A DNA stretch of 64,000 nt from Bacillota bacterium (GCA_023388055.1 JAEWGW010000020.1:124001-188000); one strand, 5' to 3'; shown: positions 51,874 to 60,746, numbered from the stretch's first letter. Translations and numbers: made by a program. Notes: a model not told the origin generated them from the sequence alone.

Positions 51874-51920
51874 AAAAGAAGCCCTCGCGGAGCTGTTGCT
51901 CTGCCAGGGCTTCTTTTATG
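51874..51920 (+). terminator. Terminator after hflC
   Basis: AAAAGAAGCCCT (51874-51885) pairs perfectly with AGGGCTTCTTTT (51906-51917), a 12-bp stem with T-rich end. It also faces the convergent gene at 51929. Confidence 0.9.
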
Positions 51921-51928
51921 TTCTGTGT

Positions 51929-53257
51929 TTATTCGGATTCCAGAATGAACCGGTTCCACTTCTGCTGCCAAACCTTATCCTGCCAAAAGGGATGGTGCGG
52001 CGCGCAATTGGAGCATAGGATCATCCCCCAGAAGCCAAGGGCCATCCCCTTCTTAATGGCATATTCGGCAATATCCTTGCCAACCGGCCCCTCTTCAAAG
52101 TTAGTTTGCCAAGGTGTATAACCCACATAGCCTTCACCAATGACCATGGGCAATCCCTTGCGCTCTGCCCACTCCGCCGCTTCCTCCAGCCGCTGGTCGA
52201 TCTTCTCCCGCATGGCCACCCGGTGGGCGCCATACCGGTCGTAGAGGAACAGGTCCCACTTCACCGGATCACACCAGTCATGCAGATACAGCAGCTTCAG
52301 GCCGACGGGATTGCCGTGAAGCCGCCATTCCTCCCCTTCCGGCAAGCTATATTCCGAGAATGGGGGCGCATCCTCCCGCAGCAGCGCTGCCGCGGCAGGA
52401 TTGGGGAATGTCTGATCCACCCGGTGAATCGCAACCGCATCTGCCAGCTCCTGCAAAACTCCGTTCAGATAAAGATGGAAATGGGCCACCTGTTCATTTT
52501 CCGCCACATGCTCCTTGGGATAGGACTGATTCAGGGTATAACAACCGGTAATAAGCGTATCCGGATACTCTTGCTGCAGATAGGCCAGTGCCTCTTCCAC
52601 ATAAGGCTTCATGTACGCAATGGTTTTGGGGGCGTTGCCGTCGGGAATTCCCGCATCCAGCGCCACCTGGGTCATCCGGCCAAATTCCAGCTCATTGTGC
52701 AGCTCTGCATAGGCAATCCGCTGCCCATAGCCTGCCTCCTTGACGGTGGCGATCAGATGGTTCATGGAGCGGGCAATAGCCATAAAACGCTTCTCCGGAG
52801 CAATGGCCAACAGCTCGTCGAAGAGCTCTCTTGTCTTCAGGAAGCTGGGGCTTTGCTGGTATTCCCATGAGGACAGGATAATAAAGCAATCGTACTTGTT
52901 CGCCAGCCGGAACAGCTCCAACAGATGGGCCACACCGTCCAGCTCGGCTCCCCCCTTGCAATTATACCAGCGGGTTCGTATACCCACCTGGCCCAGGTTG
53001 CCGAAGGCCAGCTTGCCCGGCCTTGGTCCTTCCTCTGTAAACAACAGATATGGCATGGCACAGATGCGGATGGTATTGTATCCAAGCTCAACCGCTTCCT
53101 GGAACCGCGCCTCCATATTGTGATAGGGCTCGCCAGGCATAGTCATGGTGTACCAGGAGAAATCCCACATGGTGATGGTCAGTCGTTTCGGCAGATGGCC
53201 GGGAATGGATATATTCACGTTGTTTTCACCCTTTTGGACAAGTTTAGTTATCCTCAT
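51929..53257 (-). CDS. Cellulase-like glycoside hydrolase (clan A barrel)
   Basis: A 442-residue protein resembling the cellulase-like family (PF12876-type), a TIM barrel of clan GH-A. The probable acid/base lies in YAELHNELEF (about 188-197) and the nucleophile in VIGEGYVGYTPWQ (about 384-396), matching the two-Glu arrangement on strands 4 and 7. FSWYTMTMPGEPYHN near the start is the strand-1 region. No signal peptide, so it should act inside the cell. The substrate is unknown; a sugar or glycoside from plant material is plausible. ATG at 53257 with GTGGAGGG upstream; a longer TTG start is poorer. Confidence 0.75.
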   Translation of the reverse strand: MRITKLVQKGENNVNISIPGHLPKRLTITMWDFSWYTMTMPGEPYHNMEARFQEAVELGYNTIRICAMPYLLFTEEGPRPGKLAFGNLGQVGIRTRWYNCKGGAELDGVAHLLELFRLANKYDCFIILSSWEYQQSPSFLKTRELFDELLAIAPEKRFMAIARSMNHLIATVKEAGYGQRIAYAELHNELEFGRMTQVALDAGIPDGNAPKTIAYMKPYVEEALAYLQQEYPDTLITGCYTLNQSYPKEHVAENEQVAHFHLYLNGVLQELADAVAIHRVDQTFPNPAAAALLREDAPPFSEYSLPEGEEWRLHGNPVGLKLLYLHDWCDPVKWDLFLYDRYGAHRVAMREKIDQRLEEAAEWAERKGLPMVIGEGYVGYTPWQTNFEEGPVGKDIAEYAIKKGMALGFWGMILCSNCAPHHPFWQDKVWQQKWNRFILESE

Positions 53258-53341
53258 GGTACCCTCCACTGCTCCGGGACGCAATGGATGATGGACGTCT
53301 TATGATGGAGGATGTGTGGATTGCCAGCCCCGCATCAAATG

Positions 53342-53370
53342 AAAAAACGGGCCTTCATCAGAAAGCCCGC
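53342..53370 (-). terminator. Terminator of the NlpC/P60 gene
   Basis: On the minus strand GCGGGC (53370-53365) pairs with GCCCG(T) (53352-53348) around a 12-nt loop, followed by six T. Confidence 0.75.
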
Positions 53371-53403
53371 ATGGGAGATATAGAATAAGTTCGGGATTCG
53401 TTC

Positions 53404-54306
53404 TTACAGCACTCTGCGGGCGGACACGTAATGGGTGTCCCAATACCCGGAGGTGATGGAGGAAATACCGACACCGTTCATGGACGGTGTATTATGTATG
53501 ATTTTTCCGTCTCCTATGTAGATGCCCACGTGGTTGATAACGCCGGAGGTGCTTGTCCAGAAAAAGATCAGGTCGCCCTTCTGCAGATTGCTGCGGGATA
53601 CGGCTGTTCCGGCGCTTTGCTGGTACTTGGTGCCCCATTTGAGCTCCACTCCTTCGATGCCGAAGACAAATTTAGTGAAGGAGGAGCAATCCAGCAGAGT
53701 CGGCGGAAGATTGGAGCCGTACTTGTATTTGGTTACACCGATGAGATTATTGGCGTGATGGATAACGCGGTCGGCAAGGTTTGAGGCTTGCTCCGGCTGT
53801 GCCGGTGTTGGAGCTGGTGCCGGATTGGATGGCGCCGTAGCTCCCAATCGGACGTAATCAGTGGAGAGATATCCGACTTGACCGTTGATATTTGCCTTGA
53901 CCCAGTAAGAGTTGACCTTCTCTACGATCTGAAATGAGGTACCTGCTTTAACCAAACCGATGACGGAGCTGGAGGTTGACGGGCCGGTGCGGAAGTTAAC
54001 GCCTTTTTCCACCACACCCTGACCGGCAGCCGCGCTTCCGGGGGAGCTTGAATCAATCTTTACATAATTTGTGGAGAGATAACCGACCTGACCGTTGACA
54101 TTGGCCTTGACCCAGTAAGAATTGACTTGATCCAGCACCTCAAAGGTGGTGCCCGCTTTAACTAAATCGATAATGGAGCCGGATGTGGATGGGCTGGTCC
54201 GGAAGTTGACACCCTTCTCCACCACACCTTGTGCGGCCAGAGCCGAAGATGAAATCGACAATGTGAGTACAGTTGCTGCTGCCAAAGTTATCAAATTTTT
54301 CTTCAT
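53404..54306 (-). CDS. SH3b-NlpC/P60 cell-wall hydrolase
   Basis: A 300-residue secreted peptidoglycan endopeptidase. Signal peptide at 1-24 (SSSALAAQ), two nearly identical bacterial SH3 domains (about 25-88 and 95-158, each VVEKGVNFRT.PS...SIIDLVKAGT with WVKANVNGQVGYLSTNYV), an Ala/Pro-rich linker and an NlpC/P60 domain at about 175-300. Catalytic Cys is in LLDCSSFTKFVF, His in NHVGIYIGDGKIIHNT, and a further polar residue follows. The two SH3 domains share long stretches, evidence of recent duplication. ATG at 54306 with AGGAGGAG upstream. Role: wall turnover, separation or defence. Confidence 0.93.
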   Translation of the reverse strand: MKKNLITLAAATVLTLSISSSALAAQGVVEKGVNFRTSPSTSGSIIDLVKAGTTFEVLDQVNSYWVKANVNGQVGYLSTNYVKIDSSSPGSAAAGQGVVEKGVNFRTGPSTSSSVIGLVKAGTSFQIVEKVNSYWVKANINGQVGYLSTDYVRLGATAPSNPAPAPTPAQPEQASNLADRVIHHANNLIGVTKYKYGSNLPPTLLDCSSFTKFVFGIEGVELKWGTKYQQSAGTAVSRSNLQKGDLIFFWTSTSGVINHVGIYIGDGKIIHNTPSMNGVGISSITSGYWDTHYVSARRVL

Positions 54307-54380
54307 AACATCTCCTCCTGCTACAATTGTAGCCTCCGAAGGAAGATTATGCATTGAATAAATATTGGTAAGGGTAAATT

Positions 54381-55751
54381 TTACAGGGCCTCTGCCACTG
54401 CAGTGTCTGTTCCCGGCTTATGGACCAGACTGTACCGTTCCCAGCGCCTGCTTTTCCACCGGTGGATCATAATGACGGCGCGAGTCCATTCATCTGCCGC
54501 AATGGCCAGCCATACGCCGGCTACCCCCAGATCCAGAACAAACACGAAGAAATATCCCAAGGGCAGGCTCATGCAAACCATGGAGAAAATCCCGATCCAC
54601 AACGGATATTTGGCATCTCCGGCAGCACGCAGGGAGTTGATCACCACAATATTCAGGGTCCGGCCTGTTTCCAGCACAATCCCCAGCATCAGAAGCTGAG
54701 CGCCCAGCCTGATCACCTCCGGATCATCGGAGAACAGGCTCATCAGCGGGACACGAACAAGGACGATCAGCACCAGCATGGCGCAGGTTGCCCCCTCCGC
54801 CCACCGCAGGCTGCTCCACACCCGGGAGTAGGCTTGATCCTGGCGATCCGCCCCCACCAGCCGCCCGACGATAATCGAGGTGCCCATACCGATGGCAATG
54901 GCGAATAGATAGATAAACATGGAGATATTGGCGGCATACTGCCGCGCAGCCATAGAGGTTTCCCCCAAGAAGGTTACATAAAACAAAAAGGTCATCTGGC
55001 AGGCTTGGTACATGATTTGCTCGAAGGCTGACGGAATGCCGATTTTGAGGATCTTCATGATCCGTTCCTTGGTTAGACGGATATAGTCCATCCACTCCGG
55101 TTTCACTTCTGTCACCTTATACAGCAGCCACAGGAAGGTGATCAGCGCCAGCGTCCGGCTGAGCACCGTGGATACCGCCGCACCTTGAACACCCAGCTCA
55201 GGGAAACCGAGGTTGCCGAAAATCAGCGCATAATTCAGGAAAATGTGGACCATGTTCATCCCCAGGGAGACCAGCATCGCTTGTTTGGTAAAGCCATGCA
55301 CCCGAATGATGGCGGACAGGGAATTGATAATGGCCTGCAGGAAGATGGCCCCGCCCACAATAGACAGATAGCTCTGGGCAAAGGTGTAGATCTCACCGGT
55401 GAGATTCAGCGTACGCAGCAGCGGGCCGTTGAATAAGAGGAACAAAGCGCTGATGACAATGCCGATCAGTGTATTCAAGGTCACCGCCAGGGCGGATATC
55501 TTCGCCGCCTCACGGGGCTGACGCGAGCCCAGGAATTGCGATACCACGATAGATGCGCCGTTGCCAATGACCTCCAGCACTAGAATCGCAATGTGCAAGT
55601 AGTTGTTGGCCGCTCCCACACCCGCCACCGCTTGGTCGGATATGGCGCTGAGCATGAAGGTATCGGCGATGCCCAGGAGCATAAACAGGGAAATTTCCAA
55701 AAAAATCGGCCAGGTCAGGCCAAATAAGCGAAACTCCTTGGCGGAGTCCAT
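54381..55751 (-). CDS. MATE-family efflux transporter
   Basis: A 456-residue membrane protein with about twelve helices in two repeats, the first MATE domain beginning WPIFLEISLFMLLGIADTFMLS (about 14-35) and the second KIGIPSAFEQIMYQACQM (about 240). It should export cationic drugs or metabolites by sodium or proton antiport. The C-terminal 30 residues are hydrophilic. ATG at 55751 with GGGTGAT upstream. No regulator next to it. Confidence 0.9.
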   Translation of the reverse strand: MDSAKEFRLFGLTWPIFLEISLFMLLGIADTFMLSAISDQAVAGVGAANNYLHIAILVLEVIGNGASIVVSQFLGSRQPREAAKISALAVTLNTLIGIVISALFLLFNGPLLRTLNLTGEIYTFAQSYLSIVGGAIFLQAIINSLSAIIRVHGFTKQAMLVSLGMNMVHIFLNYALIFGNLGFPELGVQGAAVSTVLSRTLALITFLWLLYKVTEVKPEWMDYIRLTKERIMKILKIGIPSAFEQIMYQACQMTFLFYVTFLGETSMAARQYAANISMFIYLFAIAIGMGTSIIVGRLVGADRQDQAYSRVWSSLRWAEGATCAMLVLIVLVRVPLMSLFSDDPEVIRLGAQLLMLGIVLETGRTLNIVVINSLRAAGDAKYPLWIGIFSMVCMSLPLGYFFVFVLDLGVAGVWLAIAADEWTRAVIMIHRWKSRRWERYSLVHKPGTDTAVAEAL

Positions 55752-55881
55752 TTTTAATCACCCGTTTCCATAGTCTACTCTCGCAAACACGGGAATCGTA
55801 ACATTGAAAGCGTTCCGCATACTACAGGTAATTGATCACGGTTTTTAATGGGCTGAACTTATTTTTGAATGGGGGGGAGAC

Positions 55882-55915
55882 AAAAAAAGGACAACCGTCT
55901 GTTTGACGGTCGTCC
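55882..55915 (-). terminator. greA terminator
   Basis: Minus strand GGACGACCGTC (55915-55905) pairs with GACGGTTGTCC (55899-55889) across a 5-nt loop and is followed by seven T. Confidence 0.9.
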
Positions 55916-55934
55916 GGGAAGTCCTGTATGTACG

Positions 55935-56414
55935 TTATACAAATTTAATGTTCAGCACCTCATATTTCAGGGTGCCAACAGGTGCTTCCACACTTACGGT
56001 ATCTCCTACCTTTTTGCCCAGAAGCTCCTTGCCCATGGGGGATTCGTAGGAAATCTTGTTGGCGGTCACATCCGATTCCGCCGGTCCGACAATGGTATAT
56101 TCTACATGCTCGGCAAACTCAATATCATTCAAGGTTACAGTTGAACCGATGCTGACTTTGGAGGTATCGATGGCGGATTCGTCCAGCAGCTTCACGTTGG
56201 TGAGCATTTTCTCCAGTACCTTAATCCGGGTTTCCATAAACCCTTGCTCTTCCTTGGCGGAATGATATTCGCTGTTCTCCTTCAAATCTCCATAGCTGAT
56301 GGCGACCTTCAGACGTGTGGCCATTTCCCGGCGTTTCACCGTTTTGAGCTCTCTTAGTTCATCCTCTAGCTTTTGCAAGCCCTCTTTCGTCAACAAAATC
56401 TCTTCGTCTGCCAT
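55935..56414 (-). CDS. greA: Transcription elongation factor GreA
   Basis: A 159-residue cleavage factor that rescues backtracked RNA polymerase. The N-terminal coiled coil is ILLTKEGLQKLEDELRELKTVKRREMATRLKVAISYGDLKENSEYHSAKEEQGFMETRIKVLEKML, whose tip GDLKENSEYHSAKEE holds the acidic catalytic residues. The C-terminal FKBP-like domain has GSTVTLNDIEFAEHVEYTIVG and SPMGKELLGKKVGDTVSVEAPVG. Normal length if the ATG at 56414 is used, though AAGGAG lies 12 nt away. An in-frame ATG at 56453 with a weak ribosome site would add 13 residues. Ends with the strong terminator 55882-55915. Confidence 0.93.
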   Translation of the reverse strand: MADEEILLTKEGLQKLEDELRELKTVKRREMATRLKVAISYGDLKENSEYHSAKEEQGFMETRIKVLEKMLTNVKLLDESAIDTSKVSIGSTVTLNDIEFAEHVEYTIVGPAESDVTANKISYESPMGKELLGKKVGDTVSVEAPVGTLKYEVLNIKFV

Positions 56415-56475
56415 TTGCCCATACAGCTCCTTATCCACTTCTCTGTTTACCATTCTACCTGATTTGCGGACAATT

Positions 56476-56513
56476 AAAAAGACCCTCCCCGGAATAGCGC
56501 TAGAGGAAGGTCT
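56476..56513 (-). terminator. Terminator of the metQNP-glcD transcript
   Basis: Minus strand AGACCTTCC (56513-56505) pairs with GGAGGGTCT (56488-56480), with one G-U, followed by a run of T. Confidence 0.8.
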
Positions 56514-56526
56514 GTTCCGTTCAAAA

Positions 56527-57891
56527 TTAATCGAATATTTTACCCGGGTTCAGAATATTCCGGTCATCCAGGGCAAGCTTAATCTGCTTCATCGCCAACA
56601 CCGATCCGGGATCGGCCGCCTTGCGGAAATACGGCTTCTTGGAGAGTCCGATGCCATGCTCCCCGGAGGTCAGTCCGCCCAGCTCACGGCTTTTGCCGTA
56701 GATCCGTGTCATCACCGCGTGCAGGTCCCGCTTCCAGACTTCCGCGTCCCGGCCGCCACGCACAACGCACAGATGCACATTGCCATCGCCAGCATGTCCA
56801 AAACTGATCAACTGCACGCCGCTCTCCTGCTCCACCTGGTTGGCATACGCAATGAATTCAGCCGTCCGGTTGATAGGCACTACAATATCCACCGGCTCCT
56901 GCTCGGAGACCGCCTCTACCGCCTTCACCAGGGCGCCGCGCACCCGCCACACCTCATCCTGCACCTGCTTCTCCTCGAGGAGCAGGAAGTCCAGGGCGCC
57001 GTTCTCCAGCGCCGCCTTTCGGGCCCGCTCCGCACGGGTACGGACCTCCTCTTCACCTGCTCCGTCAAAGGAAAGCAGAATATAGGCGCCTGCCTCCGGG
57101 AACGGAAAACGCAGGTTCATATAGCGTTCGCCCAAATCGACCACCTTGCGCTCCATGAATTCCATGGCGGTGGGTCCCGTATTCTCATGAATCAGCCGGA
57201 TAACAGCATTAATTCCCGTCTTCAAGGAAGCAAAAGGCACCAGGGCGCCCAGCACATATGCAGGCTTGGGCACCAGCTTCAGCACACATTGAGTGATGAT
57301 GCCCAAGGTTCCCTCGGAGCCGATAAGCAGGTGCTTCAGAGACAGCCCGCTGCTGTCCTTCACGACCTTGCCACCCGTGGTGATCACCTCTCCATTGGGA
57401 AGCACCGCTGTGAGTCCCCGGACATAATCCCGAGTCACCCCGTATTTGACCGCCCGCATCCCCCCGGCGTTGGTGCTGATGTTGCCCCCGATGGAGGACT
57501 CCTTCTCTCCTGGATCAGGCGGATAAAAGAGTCCCTGCTCCTCCACATGCGCCTGGAGCCGGGAGAGCAGCACCCCAGGTTCCACTGTAACCGTGAGCGT
57601 ATCCGGATCCAGCTCGAGAATCCGGTCCATCCGGGACAGATCCAGCACAATACCACCCCGGTCGGGGACGGTGGAGCCCACCAGATTGGTGCCTGCGCCG
57701 CGGGGCGTTACAGGCATGGAATGGGCATACGCCCACTTCATCACGGCGCTGACCTCTTCTGTGCTGACGGGAAACACAACGGCTTCGCAGGTGCCCTTTA
57801 GCCTCCCCAGATTATCCGTCACATACGCCCCCGGAATGTCCGAGACCATCACCCGGCCAGGGTCGGCAATGATTGTTTGCAGCTCGTGCAT
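56527..57891 (-). CDS. FAD-binding oxidase, GlcD/D-lactate dehydrogenase-like
   Basis: A 454-residue flavoprotein. The FAD-binding domain (about 35-215) has VTPRGAGTNLVGSTVP, EPGVLLSRLQ and SSIGGNISTNAGGMRAVKYGVTRDYV, all typical of GlcD, and the C-terminal FAD-oxidase domain ends with GEHGIGLSKKPYFRKAADPGSVLAMKQIKLALDDRNILNPGKIF. It should oxidise a 2-hydroxy acid such as glycolate or D-lactate, passing electrons to an acceptor. GlcE and GlcF partners are absent nearby, as in many single-subunit homologues. ATG at 57891 with GGTAGGAGG upstream, only 13 bp after the permease stop, so it is probably co-transcribed with metQNP. Confidence 0.9.
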   Translation of the reverse strand: MHELQTIIADPGRVMVSDIPGAYVTDNLGRLKGTCEAVVFPVSTEEVSAVMKWAYAHSMPVTPRGAGTNLVGSTVPDRGGIVLDLSRMDRILELDPDTLTVTVEPGVLLSRLQAHVEEQGLFYPPDPGEKESSIGGNISTNAGGMRAVKYGVTRDYVRGLTAVLPNGEVITTGGKVVKDSSGLSLKHLLIGSEGTLGIITQCVLKLVPKPAYVLGALVPFASLKTGINAVIRLIHENTGPTAMEFMERKVVDLGERYMNLRFPFPEAGAYILLSFDGAGEEEVRTRAERARKAALENGALDFLLLEEKQVQDEVWRVRGALVKAVEAVSEQEPVDIVVPINRTAEFIAYANQVEQESGVQLISFGHAGDGNVHLCVVRGGRDAEVWKRDLHAVMTRIYGKSRELGGLTSGEHGIGLSKKPYFRKAADPGSVLAMKQIKLALDDRNILNPGKIFD

Positions 57892-57904
57892 AACTGTTTT
57901 CCTC

Positions 57905-58567
57905 CTACCTCCGGGTAAACAACCGGGCGAACCAGTCTCCGATGAATTGGGCGCCTTGCACGATCACGATCAGAAGGATGACAGTCGCAAACATCACCCC
58001 GGTTTCGTAGCGGTAATAGCCATATTGGATAGCCAGATCCCCCACGCCTCCGCCGCCAACCAGTCCGGCCATAGCAGAGTAGCCGATGAGGCTGATAACA
58101 GTGACAGTGGTGGCCCGGATCAGCCCGGGCATCGCCTCCACAAACAGCACCTTGCGCAGAATCAGGCTGAGCTTGGCTCCTGTAGCGATAGCCGCCTCCA
58201 GCACCCCTTTATCCACCTCGCTGAAGGCTGCTTCCACCAGACGGGCAAAAAAAGCGATGGATGCAAAGGCCAGCGGCACCGATGCCGCCACCGGACCGAT
58301 GCTGCTGCCGGCAATGACTTTCGTTATGGGGATCAGCAGTACCAGAAGAATGACAAAAGGAACCGAGCGGATCACATTGACGATGATGCCCATGATAACG
58401 TTCAATACCCGGTTGGGGAAAAACAGCCGGCTTGAGGTCAGATACAGCACCAGACCGATCAGCAGGCCAAATACCAGTGACGCCGCCATGGCGATGCAGA
58501 CCATTAAGGCCGTTTCCCCCATGGCGTCCATTAATTCCAGGCGTAGTATATCCCAAGTGGTATTCAT
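57905..58567 (-). CDS. metP: Methionine ABC transporter permease
   Basis: A 220-residue permease with five to six helices, matching MetI/MetP of D- and L-methionine importers. The family markers are NVIRSVPFVILLVLLIPITKVIAGSSIGPVAASVPLAFASIAFFARLVEAAFSEVDKGVLEAAIATGAK, with the coupling EAA motif in VLEAAIATGAK, and the tail SAMAGLVGGGGVGDLAIQYGYYRYE. Start ATG overlaps the metN stop by 4 bp (ATGA) and has GGAGGTG before it. Third gene of the metQ-metN-metP order. Confidence 0.95.
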   Translation of the reverse strand: MNTTWDILRLELMDAMGETALMVCIAMAASLVFGLLIGLVLYLTSSRLFFPNRVLNVIMGIIVNVIRSVPFVILLVLLIPITKVIAGSSIGPVAASVPLAFASIAFFARLVEAAFSEVDKGVLEAAIATGAKLSLILRKVLFVEAMPGLIRATTVTVISLIGYSAMAGLVGGGGVGDLAIQYGYYRYETGVMFATVILLIVIVQGAQFIGDWFARLFTRR

Positions 58568-59595
58568 CGGCTTGCACCTCCATGTCCGGGGGCGGCAAGC
58601 TCCTCGATTTTGAACACCTGGCCCGCTATGTACGCCTTGGCTTTTGCTGTCTCCTCGGGTATGCCGCTCAGCTTGATCAAGAGAATCCCCAGCGGCTTGC
58701 CATGAATATACTCAATCTTGCCGTGGAGAATGTCCACCAGCACGTCGAAGTCCTTGGACACCCGGCTGATCACCGGGTCATAGGCCTTTTCACCGGTGTA
58801 GGTAATCTTCAGCAATACCTCATCCGGTCCGGTCACCAGGTGCTCCGGAACCTCAATGTTCAACACCCGTTCCACCAGGGAGCGTGTCATCGGATGCTGC
58901 GGCTCCGTAAATACCTGATAGGTATCTCCCGACTCCACAATTTTCCCCTCCGCCATCACCGCAATCCGGTCAAACAGCTTCTTGGCCACATCCATCTCAT
59001 GGGTGATAAATACAATGGTGATGGGATTTTCCCGGTTGATCCTGCGCAGAATCCGGATAATCTCCTCCGTATTCTCCAGGTCCAGCGCGGACGTGGCTTC
59101 GTCACACAACAGAATCTCCGGATCATTGGCCAACGCACGGGCAATCGCCACTCGCTGCTTCTGCCCGCCGCTGAGATTGGCCGGGTATACTTGGGCCTTA
59201 TCCGACAGGTTCACCTGGGCCAGGAGCTCGGTAACCCGGTTATGGATCTTTTCCTTGGGACAGTTATTGGCCTTCAAGGCAAAGGCGATATTATGGTATA
59301 CCGTAGCCCCGCTAATCAGGTTGAAGTGCTGGAAGATCATGCCGATCTTCAGTCTCACCTTGCGCAGCTCCGCTCCCTTAAAGCGGGTAATATTCTGCCC
59401 GCCCACAATCACATTCCCGGAGGCGGGAGGCTGCAGCAGGTTAATCACGCGGACCAGCGTGCTTTTGCCGGCTCCGCTGGGTCCTACAATGCCAAAGATT
59501 TCACCCTTGCCAATGGATAAGGAGGCATTCTCCACGGCGTTTAATTTCCGGCCCTTCTGCTTAAACACCACGTTAATATTGTCCAGTACGATCAC
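58564..59595 (-). CDS. metN: Methionine ABC transporter ATPase
   Basis: A 343-residue ATPase. Walker A GPSGAGKSTL (about 36), Q-loop FQHFNLI, signature LSGGQKQRVAIARALANDPEILLCDEATSALD (Walker B included) and switch His FITHEM are all present. A C-terminal NIL (ACT-like) domain at about 265-330 (ISRVSKDFDVLVDILHGKIEYIHGKPLGILLI) is the methionine-sensing region typical of MetN, giving feedback inhibition. The start is GTG at 59595 with AAAGGGTG. It lies downstream of metQ, separated by a hairpin at 59666-59712. Confidence 0.95.
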   Translation of the reverse strand: MIVLDNINVVFKQKGRKLNAVENASLSIGKGEIFGIVGPSGAGKSTLVRVINLLQPPASGNVIVGGQNITRFKGAELRKVRLKIGMIFQHFNLISGATVYHNIAFALKANNCPKEKIHNRVTELLAQVNLSDKAQVYPANLSGGQKQRVAIARALANDPEILLCDEATSALDLENTEEIIRILRRINRENPITIVFITHEMDVAKKLFDRIAVMAEGKIVESGDTYQVFTEPQHPMTRSLVERVLNIEVPEHLVTGPDEVLLKITYTGEKAYDPVISRVSKDFDVLVDILHGKIEYIHGKPLGILLIKLSGIPEETAKAKAYIAGQVFKIEELAAPGHGGASR

Positions 59596-59665
59596 TTGCC
59601 GACACCCTTTCTTTGGAAGAAAGACTCAACTGTTCCGGTTGTCCGGTCACTTTTCGGTACGGCTC

Positions 59666-59712
59666 AAGGGAGTGGCTCCCACGAAGCTCCTGCTTCAGGC
59701 GGCCACTCCCTT
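59666..59712 (-). other. Intercistronic hairpin between metQ and metN
   Basis: AAGGGAGTGGC (59666-59676) and GCCACTCCCTT (59702-59712) form a perfect 11-bp inverted repeat without a T-run. Such hairpins after a binding-protein gene usually stabilise or partly terminate the message, so metQ is made in excess over metN and metP. Confidence 0.6.
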
Positions 59713-59732
59713 GGACGGTGCTGCACTACAGC

Positions 59733-60623
59733 TTATTTGCCGTATTTGGCGGTATACCATTCCGGCTTGTCGAAAGCCTTGAAGATCCCGTTGGCATCCT
59801 CAATGGCCTTATGGAATTCCTCGGATTCCACGGCAGCCTTCAGGTCCTTGCCCAGCTGGCCGTTGATATCCGGGGTGCGGACCGCCACCACATTTTTGTA
59901 GTCCTCCGTCAGCTTCTCTACTGCCAGGGCCTTGGAGAAGTCCAGCTTGGCGGCAATGGCGAAGTTGCCGGGAATGAGTCCTACTGCCACACTGTCCAGG
60001 CTGCGGGAAATCTGGGCCGCATCCATAGTTACGAACTCCAGCTTGCGGGGATTGCTGGAGATGTCATGCACAGTTGCTTTGGTGGCATCCACATCCGCCT
60101 TCAGATCGATTAGCTCCAGGGATTTCAGGAAACGCAAGGTTCGTGCCAGGTTGGACGCATCCACAGCGATGGCGACCTTGGAGCCGTCAGGGATTTCCTT
60201 CAGGCTTTTCACTTTGTTGGAGAATACGCCCATGCCTGCTGTAGGGACCGAAATCACCTTGCCGATATCCAGCTTGTTGTCGGCTGCAAACTTGGTCAGA
60301 TACACCGTATGCTGCATCAGGTTGGCGTCGATTTCCTTGCTGCCCAAGGCCTGGTCAGGCTGGACATAATCGCTGAATTGCACCACTTCGATCTTGTAGC
60401 CCAGCTTCTCCATGTACGGTGCAATGGCCAGCTTGATCATGTCGCCGTAGGGGCCGGGGGATACACCAATCTTTATATTCTTGTTGGCCGCTGGAGATGC
60501 CCCTGCTCCGGCGGAGGCTGCGGCATTGCCGGGCTCATCCTTTCCCCCGCATGCCGTAAGCAGCAACCCGAACACGGATATCGCCAAAGCCAGAATCAGC
60601 CACCTGTTAGTCTTTTTCACCAT
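59733..60623 (-). CDS. metQ: Methionine ABC transporter substrate-binding lipoprotein
   Basis: A 296-residue lipoprotein of the NlpA/MetQ family. The signal peptide ends LLTACGG with the lipidated Cys at about residue 25. The mature domain begins IKIGVSPGPYGDMIKLAIAPYMEKLGYKIEVVQFSDYVQPDQALGSKEIDANLMQHTVYL, the standard MetQ opening, and ends NGIFKAFDKPEWYTAKYGK. It captures methionine for the MetN-MetP pump. ATG at 60623 with AAGGGAGAG upstream. It is first in the operon, downstream of a consensus promoter. Confidence 0.95.
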   Translation of the reverse strand: MVKKTNRWLILALAISVFGLLLTACGGKDEPGNAAASAGAGASPAANKNIKIGVSPGPYGDMIKLAIAPYMEKLGYKIEVVQFSDYVQPDQALGSKEIDANLMQHTVYLTKFAADNKLDIGKVISVPTAGMGVFSNKVKSLKEIPDGSKVAIAVDASNLARTLRFLKSLELIDLKADVDATKATVHDISSNPRKLEFVTMDAAQISRSLDSVAVGLIPGNFAIAAKLDFSKALAVEKLTEDYKNVVAVRTPDINGQLGKDLKAAVESEEFHKAIEDANGIFKAFDKPEWYTAKYGK

Positions 60624-60681
60624 GATGCTCTCTCCCTTATCTCTTTTTTGAAGTGGTCTAATAAGTGCATGTTTTTACTCT

Positions 60682-60746
60682 TAAATTCATACCTTATTAG
60701 TCGGTTTAATGTTTTAAAGTATAGTGGTCCCCTTGTGCCTTGTCAA
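60682..60746 (-). promoter_or_regulatory. metQNP promoter with a downstream CymR-like dyad
   Basis: Minus strand TTGACA (60746-60741) and TATACT (60723-60718) are separated by exactly 17 bp. Just downstream (60708-60682) lies a partial dyad, TAAACCGACTA followed by GGTATGAATTTA, which covers the early transcribed region and could bind a Rrf2-family (CymR-like) repressor of sulfur metabolism. I see no S-box (SAM riboswitch) in the leader. Confidence 0.6.

Noticed and set aside
53282..53284. Longer TTG start for the cellulase-like gene
   Set aside because: The ATG at 53257 has a better ribosome site; the additional nine residues do not look like a signal peptide.
60624..60740. S-box (SAM) riboswitch upstream of metQ
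   Set aside because: The conserved CTTATC..AGAG..GGTGGAGGGA elements are missing and the leader is too short.
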